Positions 43,501-58,500 of a stretch of 64,000 nt of DNA are shown here, in pieces (positions within the stretch are counted from its first letter, which is position 1; every line of letters begins with the position of its first letter). This stretch comes from Oopsacas minuta. Taxonomy: Eukaryota > Porifera > Hexactinellida > Lyssacinosida > Leucopsacidae. The position numbers and the translations under genes are program-made. The stretch is taken from assembly GCA_024704765.1 (NCBI GenBank), contig JAKMXF010000333.1, positions 124,001 through 188,000 on the forward strand, written 5' to 3'. The notes beneath the pieces were generated by a model, which saw only the letters and a program-made list of their open reading frames with translations, was not told the DNA's origin and did no database searches.

Positions 43501-46500
43501 ATTTCCTTCTAGGGAATTCAATCTAACTCTCATTACAGCTGACGTTAACATTATCAAAGGCAATCTTCACATTGGAACCAATAATTTTGATACCTTTCTT
43601 GCCATTACTTCCGGCTTAGTTAACGACACTTTTAACAATCGACTTCAAGAGATATCTTCTTCCAATGCTTTGATGGCATCTGACGTTCTCAGTGACATCA
43701 CTCCTCCCATCCTGGAATCTTTTAGCTTTGATCTTGACTCTGGACTAATAATAATGACATTTAGTGAATCCATTAATTCCAGCAATCTGCAGGCTACAGC
43801 ATTCACTCTTCAGGGCAAGGACGTAGTCACGATATTAGATAATTTGGAACATACTATTATTTCCGCTGAATCATCTCAAGAAAATACAGCTATCATTGAA
43901 ATTTCGATTAGCACTACTGATTTAAACCTGATAAAAAGTAACAGGCTACTTGCTACATCTGTAAACACAACATTTATAACATATACTGATCAAGCAGTGA
44001 CAGATACAAACGGTCAGCCCATAGTCACTAGATCTGTAGGATTACAAGTATCTGAATTCATTGTTGATGAAACTTCCCCATTATTACTCTCCTTTGAAGT
44101 AGATATGAATATCGGTATTCTCACTATAACTTTCTCTGAAACAATTGACCCTGATACTGTTAATCCTTATAGTTTTACTCTCTATAGTGATAGTCGTATA
44201 TTCCCTACACAGCTAATATTAAATCTAACTGGAGGAACAGTTATTCCTACTCCTTCTGATATATTGATATTTACACTCAGCTTTGATGATGTTAATGAGC
44301 TCAAGTCAATTGATAATTTCTATACTCTAGAATCTAATTCATTTTTATCAATCAGAAGTACAGCAGTACAGGATATGTCAGAAAATAATGTGATTGCAAC
44401 ATTAGAACCAGTAATCTCTTCTGATTTTACTCGTGATGGTACCAATCCTATGCCTACACAATTTGATCTTGACCTCAATACCAACACTCTTGAGCTAACA
44501 TTCTCTGAAACTGTGGTAGGTAGTCAACTTGATATTACAGGCTTAACAATTCAAGATTCATTGACCCTGCCTACTCAATTGATTCAACTTACTGGTGGTA
44601 GTATTTATCCCTCTCTTGGCCCCATTTTGAATATTTCCCTGTTACAATCTGATATCAACTATCTTAATCAATTTTTAACATTGGCAAGCTCTAAAGAAGA
44701 TACTTTTCTCAATGTCCAAGCTAGTATTGTGACAGACACCAATAATAATCCTAATGATGAAGCCAATCTACAAGCTAGGAATTATACTGTTGATACTTCT
44801 CCCCCAACCCTGGCAAACTTCTCCCTTGATCAATCTGGTATTATTCCAACTGTTTTTCTCACATTGACTTTCTCAGAAACAGTTCTGGCTAGCTCACTCA
44901 GACCCGAACTATTCTCACTGCACTCAACCTCTCTGGGGGCTAACCCTATTGCCCTTGCTGGTTTCACTTCAGCATTAAACGATGTTATAATCATCTTGTA
45001 TCTAGACTCATTAGTTGTCAGCCAAATTAGAAGCCAGCCTCCAATAGGCAAAAATGTGAATTCTACTTACCTTAGCTTCCAATCTAATGCAATACAGGAT
45101 GTATTTTCTATTCCAATTCTCACTGTCCCTACTTCTACAGCTATTCAGTCAAATGCTCTAACTGCAGACTTTATATCTCCAATTCTTTCTAGCTTTGTCC
45201 TTAATCTGGATACACAAGAGATAATACTGTATTTCAGTGAAATAATCCAAGGTTCTACTTTTGATACTTTTAACATTGCTTTACAATCTGTATCTTTTGA
45301 TAACGCGACATCTTATAATTTTGGTGGTAGTTCTACCATGCCCACCAACTCATCTACCATCACAGTGATTCTATCTTCGTCGGACTTTACTGTTATTAAA
45401 AATAATACAGATTTTGGTGTCTTTCCCAACAATACTTTCCTCACTCTTTTGCCTGGTTCACTAATCGACTTGTCGCGCAATCTTGTCACGCGTATTAGTA
45501 CTTTGAATGCATTGATGGCAAGTAGGGTAATAAGAGATCAAACTTCTCCTAGACTTCTATCATTTTCTCTTAACCTAATTACAGATGAGTTCACGCTCCT
45601 ATTCTCAGAACCAGTAAATCCTGCTAATTTCGATTCCCGCCATATTTCGCTCTTGGACTCACCGGCTGTGCTTCCGAACGTTGCACATACTCTGCAAAAG
45701 CAAATTGAAGTTAGTTCTTACAACTTTTCTACTGTAATTATTTTCAAAATCTCATTTGAAGATTCTGCCACTCTTAAGACTCTGGCTACTTTAGCTACCA
45801 GAGTGGAAGATACTTACCTTGCTTCTGATCCAGAAGCCGTTACTGATGTGGATGGGAATCTCCTTGAGAGAATTTCTCAATCGAATGCCATTCGTGCAAC
45901 TTCATTTATTGCTAAAGACATACCTTCTAGCCCTATATCATTTACTATTGATTTCAACAGCAGGACTATTTCTATTACATTCGATGATCAAGTTAACGCC
46001 ACAGCATTTAAAGTTGAGTTCTTAACCATTTCTTCCCTGTCACAGAGCATTCAACTTGTAGACAGCAGTCCCATACCTGGAATTACTCAGACTGTAATTA
46101 TCCAACTTCATGATGATGAGTTTGTACAAGTTACACTAAATGGTATCTGTTCTACAGTCAATTCTTGCTTCCTTGATATCCTTGCAGGTGCTGCTGTAGA
46201 TATATTCGGTGAACCAACAGCATCCGCTTCTCTTAACAGTACACAACTTATGATAATTTCTGATGACACCAACCCAATGCTATCTCAATTTGATTCGTTC
46301 GATCTCATTAATGGATTTGTGAATCTCACTTTCTCAGAAGCAATTAATCCAAATACCCTCAACCTTACTTCAATTAAGCTTCAGTCTTTATTTGATGCTC
46401 CTGAGCAATATATTCGCCTATCTCAAGCGGATACCTTCTCTCCCAATGGAACTTCTATCACTATAGAACTAAGTAGAATTGATTTGGACCGTATCAAGCA

Positions 46501-49500
46501 ACTTGATAACCTCTGTACTATGCGAGGGAATTGTTATGTCACTTTAGACGCCTATGCTATACAAGATTTGTCTGGAAACTTTAACCAGCCAGTACCAGAT
46601 GCATTCCCAGGGATTATCGTACAGACATTCATTGTAGATAATATTGCCCCTACATTGTTAGCATGGGATTTAGATTTGAATCAAACTCGTATTTATCTGT
46701 ATTTTTCTGAACCAATATCAATCAGTTCATTAGATCCGACTAGTATTACAATTCAGACTTCTCAAGGAATTATTGATTCTGTATTTTTACTAACACTAAC
46801 TGATGGATTTTTACTCACAGCAAGTGATTCTGATAATATTTGTCTTATGCTTTCTTCTGCTGATGAGTTTGCTATCAAATCAACACTTCTTCCATTTAGT
46901 AGCACCGAATTCTTTTTATCTGTAACCAATACAACATGTTTAGATCTTGCCTTTAGGCCTAACTCACTTGAACCCATTCCTCCAACTTTAGCACTAGGAG
47001 TACGTGATTTCACAAGAGATACTATTCCTCCTAATGTTACTAGCTTTATACTGGATTTCAATACTAACTCACTCCTCATAACGTTTGTTGAACCTATCAA
47101 TATACGGACTTTTTCGATTCCTGAAATTTCTCTCTCTTCTACGAGGAACTTATCCGACCCTACACTTTCTATCGTTAACCTAACTGATGGTATTGTTAGG
47201 ACTCAAGACAATCAGTCATTAACTATTACTATTGAACTTGATATAGATGATTTAGTGTCTATTAAGTTAAATCCTTACCTTGCTAACAGTTTAAATGACA
47301 CATTTCTATCTATTTCTTCCCTTGCCTATACTGATGTTAGTTCTAATATGAACTTAGCTACTGAAGCTCTACAAATTGAAGAACTAATTCCTGACATAAA
47401 TATGCCACAACTAACCTCTTTCTCAATTGACATTGTACCCGGCCTGCTAAACCTGACTTTTGATGATGTTGTTAACATTATTACATTTGACTCTTCTGCC
47501 TTAACTATCCAGAACTTGATGAGTCGAACAGCGGGTTACTCTCTGACTACCTCATACAGCATTGGGAATCAGTCTGGCTATATCATTCGTGTTCAGTTAT
47601 CATCAATTGATCTTCTTGCAATCCGCTCTAATCCTCTAATTGCAATTAACAGGGAGTCTACTTACCTGACTATTCAGGCATTTGCTATTGATGGACTTAA
47701 CGGATTAGATCTACTTGCAATAACTGATGGGAATGCTCTTTTGGTGTCGCAATTTGTACAGGATACTTTTCCTCCAACTATAACAGCTATTGAATTTAAC
47801 TTAAACTTTGGTACAATTACTCTAACATTTAACGAATTTATTAATCAGAGTACTTTTGATATTGATCTAATTGTAATCAAGAATACTACTGGTAGTCAGG
47901 CTCTTACAATATCTCCTGGAGCCCCTCAAAGCGTAGAAACCTCAGAAGATGGTTTCTCGCTATCTATAACTCTATCGCAGGTTGTATTAAATGAGATTAC
48001 TCGTCTCACAAATCTCGCTACTTCCCGTTCAGATACTTTAATCTCTGCTTCATTAGGCTATATACAAGATTATTCCGGTCTAGACGCTATTACATTAATA
48101 GATCGGGTCGTTGACGTGTTCGTCAATGATACAACTAACCCTTCACTAACTTCATTTGACCTAGACATGAATACTGCTGTCCTGACATTGGTTTTCACTG
48201 AGACCGTCTTGGCAAGTTCTCTAAACGAATCACTTATCGTACTCCAACCTTATTCCAATTCTTCCACAATACCTAGTCTAACCTATGCTTTAACATCTGC
48301 TACCCTTCTTAGCGGAGACGATAGCATTATGCAGATTCAGATTTCTAAATTTGACATCGATTCTTTGAACCGGATTGACTTAGTCGCCAAGACTGCTCAC
48401 CGTACATACGTATCGTTTGGCTATAGGTTAATTCGTGACATGAGCCTGAACTTTGTTACTCCTGCACCTGTTGATAATGCTATTGCTATCAGAAGTTTTA
48501 TACGAGATTCAACCTCGCCGGATCTAATCTCATATTCTCTAGACTTGAACACTTATATACTCTCCTTAAGCTTTGATGAAGTAGTATCCTCACAATCTAT
48601 CAGATTCTCTGAGCTGAATATTCGAGCTTCCCCTTTTCTCATTAATCCGTCTGTGTCCCTTTCTGATGGCAGCCTCTCTGCTTTGGATAATGATGTCATT
48701 AACTTTCAACTAACCACCGCTGACCTCGACCTTATACAAAGTGATACAGATCTTGCTACTGACGTTTCGAACACTTATATCACATTTAGCTCTAATTTCA
48801 TTACTGATGTATTCTCGAATGCGGTTACCCCCCTTACCCTCCAGGCCGATAATGTTATTGTAGATACAAACCCTCCATATCTAGTTGAGTATTCTTTGAA
48901 TATGTCGAATTCATTGCTATCATTGACGTTTTCAGAAGTTATTGATCGTGACTCTGTAGTACCTTCTCTGTTCCAATTTCGCAGTAACACACTAGGGAGC
49001 CAGACATACAACCTTCAGGCAACTTCTTACACAGGAAATAACAATAGAATCATTTTAATTACTCTCGGAGAGTCAGACTTTTTCGCTCTCCAACTTGATT
49101 CTGCTATCGCCGTTTCTCAAGATACCACGTTTCTATTCATTCCCGTTGGTGCCGTTTCTGATACAGCAGGAAATACAAATCTTGCGACAACTCCTGGTCT
49201 ACCAGTTACTAATTTCTACATGGATGTTGTTGGCCCCTATGTCATAAGTTTTACTCTTAATATTGGGACTGGAGTATTGTTTTTAACCTTTTCTGAGCCT
49301 GTTGAGTTAAATATTAACATCTCCGCTATTACTCTCATCAACGCTAATCTAACTTCAACAGCTACTCAATCTCTCCCTCTGTCTATTTTAACAACTTTTA
49401 CTAGTTTAAGCTCTCTTCTATTTGAAGTACAAATGACAAGTTCTGATTTCAGTCAGTTACAATTAAGTTCTCTATTGGGAACAAGTATTACGAATACCTT

Positions 49501-52500
49501 TATTGCACATACCTCAACACTTGCAATAGATCTAGTGTCAGTACCAGCTCGATCGATTGGGTACGATAGGTTTGCTGTACAAGCTGCTCAAATTCTCACT
49601 GATATAATACCTCCTTCACTTCTCTCATTTTCGTTGGATATGGATTTAGGATTGATTTCATTGACGTTCAGTGAGGCAGTCAACATAACTAACTTCTCTC
49701 CCACAACTATAGTACTACTTAGTCTTAATTCAACTGATTCATCTATTTCAACATTTACTCTAACTGGAGGTACTATTTATGCGCTTAGCCCTTCTGTTAT
49801 TGACTTCATGCTCTCAATTTCTGATTTTTCTGATATCAAGAAACTTAGAAATCTTGCTACTTCTCGTGAGGACACTTTCCTCTCCCACTCAGCAAACCTT
49901 ATCACAGATTTATCGGATTCCTTAACGTCGTCCATTCTTCCAGATAATGCCTTACAGGTTTCTGAATATACCCCTGATACTACTGGCCCTATTCTCCTTA
50001 ACCTAACTATTAACTTTAATGACAATGTGGTGACACTATTGTATGATGAACCAGTAAATACAAGTACTCTGCTTACCAATTTGATTACATTATCTAATGA
50101 CCAGGGTTCTAGTATTTCCCTAGCAACAGGATTAATACTATCTAATATTCCAGATGAAGAGGTGTATTTCGTATTAGAACAACAAGACCAACATATGTTG
50201 AAGACTATTAGCTTTGAAAGTGTGTGTTTATCAAGTTGCTCACTTACAGCTCCTGCTGGGATTGTATTCGACATCGCTCCAATTCCTATTCAATCCCAAG
50301 AGTTAGCAACAGCTAATAATATCTCTGCTAACATAATCCCTGATATAACACCACCTACACTTACCCAATTCATCAGTTTTGATCTTAATCTTGGCCTTAT
50401 CTTCCTATCCTTCGATGAGCCTCTTAATGTTAGCTCTATTCAAATACCATTCCTCTCATTAAATAGTGATTTCTTTGACTCTGAGTCAACTATCAATTTG
50501 ACTAATGCAACAGTTCTATCAACTCAATTCGACGTCATGCTCAGGTTAGAACTTGTACCAAGCGATTTAGATAGAATCAAACTTGATACAGATACCTGCA
50601 CTAGGCAAAGAGACTGTTACATCAGGTTTTCTTCCGATTTTATTGTTGATAGTAGCAATAATCCTATTCTTGCGGTTATTGAGAATGTAATTCCTACAAC
50701 AATTGAATACCCACTCTCTCTTGTACCTGATACTGAGCCTCCTCAACTCATTTCATTCGACATTGATGTAAATATTGGTGTGATTAATATGACATTTAAT
50801 GAACCAGTAGACAGTACTAGTTTCCAACAGCAAGTTCTTACTCTGCAAAATGCATTTTCAAAGACAACAGACTATGTTCCTTCCTCAATTTTTATTACTA
50901 GTCCTAATGGCCGCGTTCTTCAGGGTCAGCTCCTGATAATTCCAGATATAGAAAATATCCAATCAGATTTTGAGCTCGCAATTAGTCCAAACTCCACTTA
51001 CATTAGCTATTCCTCAAGTTTAATTGACGATATGGCAGGTAACCCTATTCAAGAACGACTAGACAATGTTAATCCCCTCTTGGTATCAGGCTTCATCGGG
51101 GACACAGTGAGCCCTATTTTAGCATCATTTGTGACATTTAATTTGAATGCAGAAACTTTTACAATTAGTTTTAACGAGCCAATTAACAACGGTACCTTAA
51201 ACATCTCTGCTCTTTCTTTTTCGAGTGATTCTTCAGGTACTACACGTATTTTCCTTACTGGAGCAAAATCAATAAGTGCAACTCCTGACCAGAAAGATCT
51301 TGTTGTCTCTCTTACGGACAATGACGTTACTACAATTAAGCTAAATCCTGCTCTCTGCACGAGTAGAACAGATACATACATATTTATGGAACAAGATGCT
51401 ATTCGTGATGTTGCTCAGAATAGTTTGGCAGCTTCTGGATTTATACAAGTAGGCTCTTTTGTACCTGATACCACTGCCCCTGAGTTAATCGAATTTTCTC
51501 TTGATATTGACAGTGGAGTGTTACATTTAACCTATTCCGAAGTTGTTAGAACTTCGTCATTAAACCCTATTCACTTAACCCTGCAGAACACCATCCCTCC
51601 TACTTCTACACTATCTCTCTCAGGTGGCTCTACACTCGATCCCAATAATCGATATTTTTCTTTAACCATTTCAGACACAGATCTCAATAATCTCAAGCGT
51701 GAAGTAGATCTTGCTTCATCATTTAACACTACCTTCATTGCAATTGCTCCTTCATTTATTACTGATGTGTCTTCTATTCCCTTGAGGAGCATATCTTCTT
51801 CGTCACCAATCCAAGTTTCTAATTTCTATTCAGATCAAACAGCTCCTGAACTCATTGCCTATACATTCAACCTTGATAATCAAGTACTTAGTCTTCAGTT
51901 TTCTGAAGCTATTGATGAGCAGACTTTCGACGAACAACAATTAACCTTACAATCTGACCTTATGGGCCTATTTGGAATCGGAGTATCATCTCTCACTCTC
52001 ACTGGCAGACAGGATCTTATCCTAATTGGTACTACAGTTCTTAACCTTACCCTCACTGATCAAGATACCAACTTTATTAAGACTGATGTCAATTTCGCTG
52101 TCAACACCAATACAACTTTTATTAGCATTACAGATGCTTTAGTAGTTGATTTCAATAATAACGCCATACTAGCAATTGATCAAAATACTGGATTAGAAGC
52201 TTCGGTATTTCTACCCGATAACCAGCCTCCATTGCTAAGTGCTGCTTCAATTGACTTGAATACTGGTATCTTGCTGCTAACCTTCAGTGAGACCATCAAT
52301 GCGCTTTCTTTTACTCCAACTCTTGTTCAACTGAGTAGTGAGATTGGCTTAACTTCTCCCTCTACAATATTATACCAACTAACCGGCGGAAATCCCTCGA
52401 CAGTTAATACAACAGAAGTTTCTTTAAATCTTACTTCTGCTGACCTGAATTCTATTAAACAAATTGAGAATCTCGCTTCCCCTCAAAACCCTGGATTTGT

Positions 52501-55500
52501 TACTGTACAAGCCAATGGTATTGGAGATATGGTTGGGAATAGTATAGCATCCGTCTTCATTGGCATAGAGTTGGATCCCTATACACCTGATAGTATTAAT
52601 CCAACTCTCTATGATTTCACGTTTGATTTAGACCAAGATTTCCTCCTGCTAACATTCTCTGAGACAATCAATGTCAGCAGCGTTATTCCTAGCGAAATTG
52701 TTATTCAAAGTACATCATCATCTCTTCTTTCATTTCATCAGCTTACAACTTCTACTGTTTCTTCTTTGTCTAACTCTGATATTATTGAGATCCTAATATC
52801 TAGATTTGATAGTAATGAGATAAAGAAACAAACCTCGCTTGCAACTACTGCAAATTCAACATTTATCTCATTTGGAGCAGATTTCGCTCGAGATATGAAT
52901 CTGAACCTTATCCAACCAATTCAATCTGTCTTTGCACTTAGAGCAGAGGTTTATAATACTGACGTTACACCTCCTTCTCTCACAAGTTTCTCTCTAAATC
53001 TTGATAATGGAAACCTAAATTTGACTTTTGATGAAACAATTCTGTTGGATAGTTTCATTGTGGAGAATATCGTTTTGCTGGATGGTCGTGGTACAGGAAG
53101 ATTTGTTTTGACTAATACAAGTGTCCTCACTACTGACTCAGATAGTGACGTTCTTACCGTTCTTGTAAGCAATGAAAACCTAAATTTTATCAAGGAAGAT
53201 TCAGATCTTGCTACTACCGATCTCACTACTTTTATTTCTTTTTCTCCTCAACTGGCTCAAGATATGTCTGGTATTGACATAATATCAATTCCAGAGTCAA
53301 ATCCAATGATAGTCAGTTTCTACTTTGCTGACGAAACTCCTCCATCTTTGACCAGATTCGATCTACTCATGACACAAGGCACAGAACCGCTTCAACTAAT
53401 ACTTTATTTTGATGAGACTGTTCTCTCTGACACGTTCGTTGTATCTAGAATTGTTTTGCTTGACAATCTTGTCCCCTCATTTAGCTACAGATTAACAAAC
53501 AGAGATGCTCTGGTACAGAATTCACCCTCAATTATCCAACTAAACATATCGGACACTGATATTGCTGGTATTCGATCTCAAAAACCTCTTGCTCAAGATG
53601 TTGATAAAACCTTTCTTACCATTGAGGCTAACTGCATTCAAGATACTGAATTAATTCTCAATATTGAGAATACCATTCCTGTAACAGACTATACTGCAGA
53701 TTTGGTCAATCCTCAACTTTCTTTGATTCTCGGAGCCCTCGACCTAAATACTGGTATACTCTCCCTTACCTTTGATGAAGATATAAATGTTGATACTACA
53801 AGAATTGAGTTTGTAACCTTTCATAATACAATTAATAGTACTGGAGATAACCACACGTTATTCAATGCCACTGCAATGTCTTCGTCGAATCCTGTGGAAG
53901 TACTCGTTGTTATTGGTGAAGAAAATCTTGACTTTATCAAGACTCTTCCTAATATATTTGATACATTAGCCATTTACCTAGACTTACAATTTGACTTTAT
54001 CAGAGATATTGCCAACAACCCATCAGATCCTACGAATGCTAATTCTCTGCCTCTAATTTTGGTCCTTACAGACTCTACTAATCCAGATTTAGTTAGTTTC
54101 AGAATTGATCTGATGGATGGTTTTTTGGTATTTTCTTTTAGCGAAACTGTGGACACCCTTACTCTTGATCCTTCTCTTTTCACTCTTCACAATTCTGGTT
54201 CAATACAGAGCCATACCCTTACTGGTGGTACTGTTGATTCTACACAACGCTATTCCACTTATCTTACTCTCAATCTTGATGAAGATGATCTCAATGACAT
54301 CAAAGCACAGAATAACCTAGCGGTAAATCTGACAACTAGCTTTATTTCTGTACAAGTCGGTGGTATTCTCGACACATTTGAGAATTCATTGAATGCAAGG
54401 AGTAACCTCCCTGCTTCTATGTATGGCATAGACGAAACTCCTCCAACCTTGGTGTACTTTTCTCTTGACCTAAACTCCGCGGTTATCACTTTATCTTTTG
54501 ATGAAACAGTTCAGATTGGCACATTTGATTTTACTAGAATAACTCTATTGAATTCAATCAACGGTAACATTACGTATAGTCTACAGAGCAGTGTTCATAC
54601 TGATTACAATGCAGAGATAGTTCAAGTGTATTTATCACTACAAGATTCTAACTTTATTAAAGGCCTAAGATTATGTGACTCTCAAATAAACTGTTTTATC
54701 TCAATCACTCCCGAGCTAGTGCAAGACATGGTGAACAGACCAGTAATTGAGATACCACGAAGTGCTCCTCTTCCAACATTTAATTTTACACGCGATAGCA
54801 CAGCCCCATCCCTGGAAGAGTTCGTTGAATTCAATCTAATATCAGCTACTATTAAATTATCTTTTTCAGAAATTATTGATGCTAGCAGTTCTAATATCAC
54901 AGCTATCACTTTGCAATCCTTCTTTGAATCTCCTCAATCTAGTAGGACGCTTCTCTCTGGTACAATTAATTCAACTGATTCGACTGAGTTAGATATTATC
55001 ATCGGCGAAGTTGACATTCTAAGGATTAAGGAAATTGGAGATATTTGTGACCGACGTTCCCATTGTTATATCACACTAACCTCGTTTTTCATTCGTGACT
55101 TTGCTGACAATGCTAACAATCCTATTACTGACGGTCCTCCTGGTTATGTAGTGACCAGGTTCATATCTGATTCCACACCTCCTTACCTAATATCTTACAA
55201 TCTTGACCTTGATAATTCAATGTTAACTCTATTTTTCAATGAACCAGTTGTCACTTCATCCCTGGATCCAACTGGGATTTCATTTCAAATCTCTCCTCTT
55301 TCACAAGTTGAAGATCAGATACAACTCACTGGAGGGTTTTCTAATAGCAGTGATGCCTCTCCTACTATTGACTTCTTTGTTAGCAGAATTGATCGGAATA
55401 TAATTAAGAATAGTAATATTGCAAAATCTAAGGATACAACCTTTCTCACACTAATAAGTGGTACAATTACCGATTCTGCTATCAATAGGAATCCTATTGT

Positions 55501-58500
55501 AGCTATTACTAATGGGAATGCTACGCAGGTTACCAACTACACTGCAGATACTACTGCCCCTATATTGAAAACATTCCAGCTAAATCTCGATGCACATGAG
55601 ATACTTCTGAGCTTTGATGAACCTATTTCTACCTATACTTTTAACATCACTTCGATATCATTACAGAACTCTGCTACATCCCCTTCAGTTTTACTGAATC
55701 TCACAGACAGTTCAATTTTTGAACAATTGATATATTCTGAAACAATTACTATTTTACTTTCAGAAATTGACATTGTTAGCATAAAACTGGATAATAATCT
55801 CGCTACAGATTCTAATAACACATTCATAAACTTGCTCTCAAATACTTTGGAAGATTCCTTTGGTAACAATATCTTAGATACTTATGGTCATCAGGCTATT
55901 ATTAATTTACAAGACATTACCCGTCCAGAATTGATTGAATTCTCAATCGAAATGCAGACCGGTAGACTAAATTTAACATTCAACGATGTAGTACGTGCCA
56001 ATACCTTTGATCCTACAGCAGTGATGATTCAGAGAGGTCAGAACTCTTTACCAATGCATCAAGCTACACTAACCAGCTCTACCTCCGCTTTATCAGTGAA
56101 TGATTTCATTATCTATGTTACTATCAGTATCCAAGATCTTATACGAATCAAAGAAGTACCATTCCTCGCTGTCAACAAATCCACTACATATCTTGTGATG
56201 CAAGCATTTGCTATAGACGACTTATTGGGAGTAGATGTGTTAGCAATTACTAACGGTAAAGCGATTCAAGTGGAAACTTTCATCGCTGATAATATCCCTC
56301 CAGAATTATCTGAATTCAGTTTTGATCTCAACTCTGGAACATTAACTCTAACATATACAGACACTGTTGCTGCAGACAGTTTATCAATTACATCTATTAC
56401 ACTTAGTGATTCTGATTCAATTATTGCAAATCGTGTAACTCTTACCAATGGAACCGTCTCAAGGTCATTATTTGGGAATGAAGTGACATTGACAATCGAC
56501 AACGATGATCTAAATACAATTAAAGAGGAGACTACTCTAGCTATCTCCAATACGACGATTTATCTTTCTGCACAGCCTGATTTTATTGTTGATCTTGCTG
56601 GAAACTTTGCTCCTGAGATTTCATTAACAAGTCCCATACCAGTATCTCAATTCGTTAGCGACACAACTGGAGCAATTTTAACATCATTTGATTTGGATAT
56701 GAATACAGGGATTGTCACATTATACTTTAGTGAAACTGTAAATGCATCAACTATTGACCCTTCAGCAATAACCTTGATGCCTCAGAGCGATTCAACATCT
56801 CGCATTTCAGAAACTTTTACCCTGAATGGACAAACCAGTACTTCAACTATTAACAAACCAGTTGTCACTACCTTAATGTTATTTAATGATGTTAACTCTA
56901 TAAAAGCTATTACTACTCTTGCTTCTAACGAAAATAACAGCTTTATTGCTCACACCTCTCTCTTAATCCAGGACATGAGTGGTAATCTAGCCATAGCTAG
57001 GAGTATTTCTAGTGGTATTCAAGTTTCATTATATCAACCTGATGTTGATCCACCTCAACTCAATTCATTCGATTTAGATATAAACGTTGGTACCCTGATC
57101 CTTTCATTCTCAGAAACTATGCGTCCTTCATCACTAAACTTTGGACTGATTACTTTACAAAGTTTTGCTAACATAAGTGATCCGGACTCCTCTTTCTATA
57201 CACTACAAGGATCCGTTTTCTCTCCAATAGAATTTTCTACCGTTACTATAACACTCTCTGATACTGACTTGTTTGCGCTCCAGCGTGATGACTTGCTTGC
57301 AATTTCTCAAGTGACTACTTTCATTAGTTTTCTTGAAGGCGCTATATCAGATACTACTGGTGTACCTGTTATATCTACTTCTAATCAAACAGCCACTATG
57401 GTTTTTCTATATACCGAAGATACAACTTCTCCCTCAGTGCGATACTTCGACCTCGATATGGATGAGGGAATTTTACAAATTCATTTTGATGAAGTAATAC
57501 GTATTAGCACCCTTAATACAAATTCCTTCATTCTCTTGAGTGGTAACAATACTACAGATAATCCTACTACTTTGAATGATTTATCCCTGAACATATCTGA
57601 AAATTCACACATTCTCACTTTTGTTATTGGTTTGGATATATTAAACACTCTGAAAGCGAATATTGCCATAGCTCGGGATAGAGGAACAACATATTTACGT
57701 CTGCTAAGTGGTTCTTTACTGGATATGTCTGCCAGAAGTTATATTGAAACATTTCCTATTCCCGTTCGATTCTTTACTTCCGATACCACGAACCCAACTC
57801 TCCTATCCTTTTCTTTGGATCTAAATTTAGGTGAACTAAGACTAGTATTTGATGAGACTATGAATACTAATCCCTCTGATGTGTTGATTCCTGGATTGAC
57901 GATTCAAAGAACTATTTCAGACTCTAGTGAATCTGTTCCACTAAGAAATGGTAGTACTGTAGGCACAGGGCTCCCTTCGTCTGCGGTCACTATTGATCTT
58001 TCTGAAGAAGATTTGAATCGACTAAAATCTCAACCTACCTTAGGTACTGATGTATCAAATACTTTTCTAACTATTTTACAAGAGACAATCCAAGATATGA
58101 ATTCTAATCCAGTCAATCAAATTACTCCTCTTCAGGCCAAGCAGTCTAATTCTGTAGTACCTGATACGATCTTGCCTAACCTTGATGCATTTGATTTCGA
58201 TCTCAATACAGGCTTGCTCAATCTCACCTTCTCAGAATATGTGGATATTTCAACCCTTGAGCTTTCTGAACTAACTTTTCAGAACCTCTTGAATTCACCA
58301 ACTCGTTTCTATGCTCTCACATCTCAGTTATCTTTAGAGCAGTATGTAACGATAATTTCTATACAACTTACTGATTTTGACCTTAACGAGATAAAGAAGA
58401 GACATACTCTCAACCCCTCTTGCTGTGACTCTAATACCACTACATTCGCATCAATTACTGCATTGCTTATTCGTGATGCTAATAACAACCAAGTATCTCC

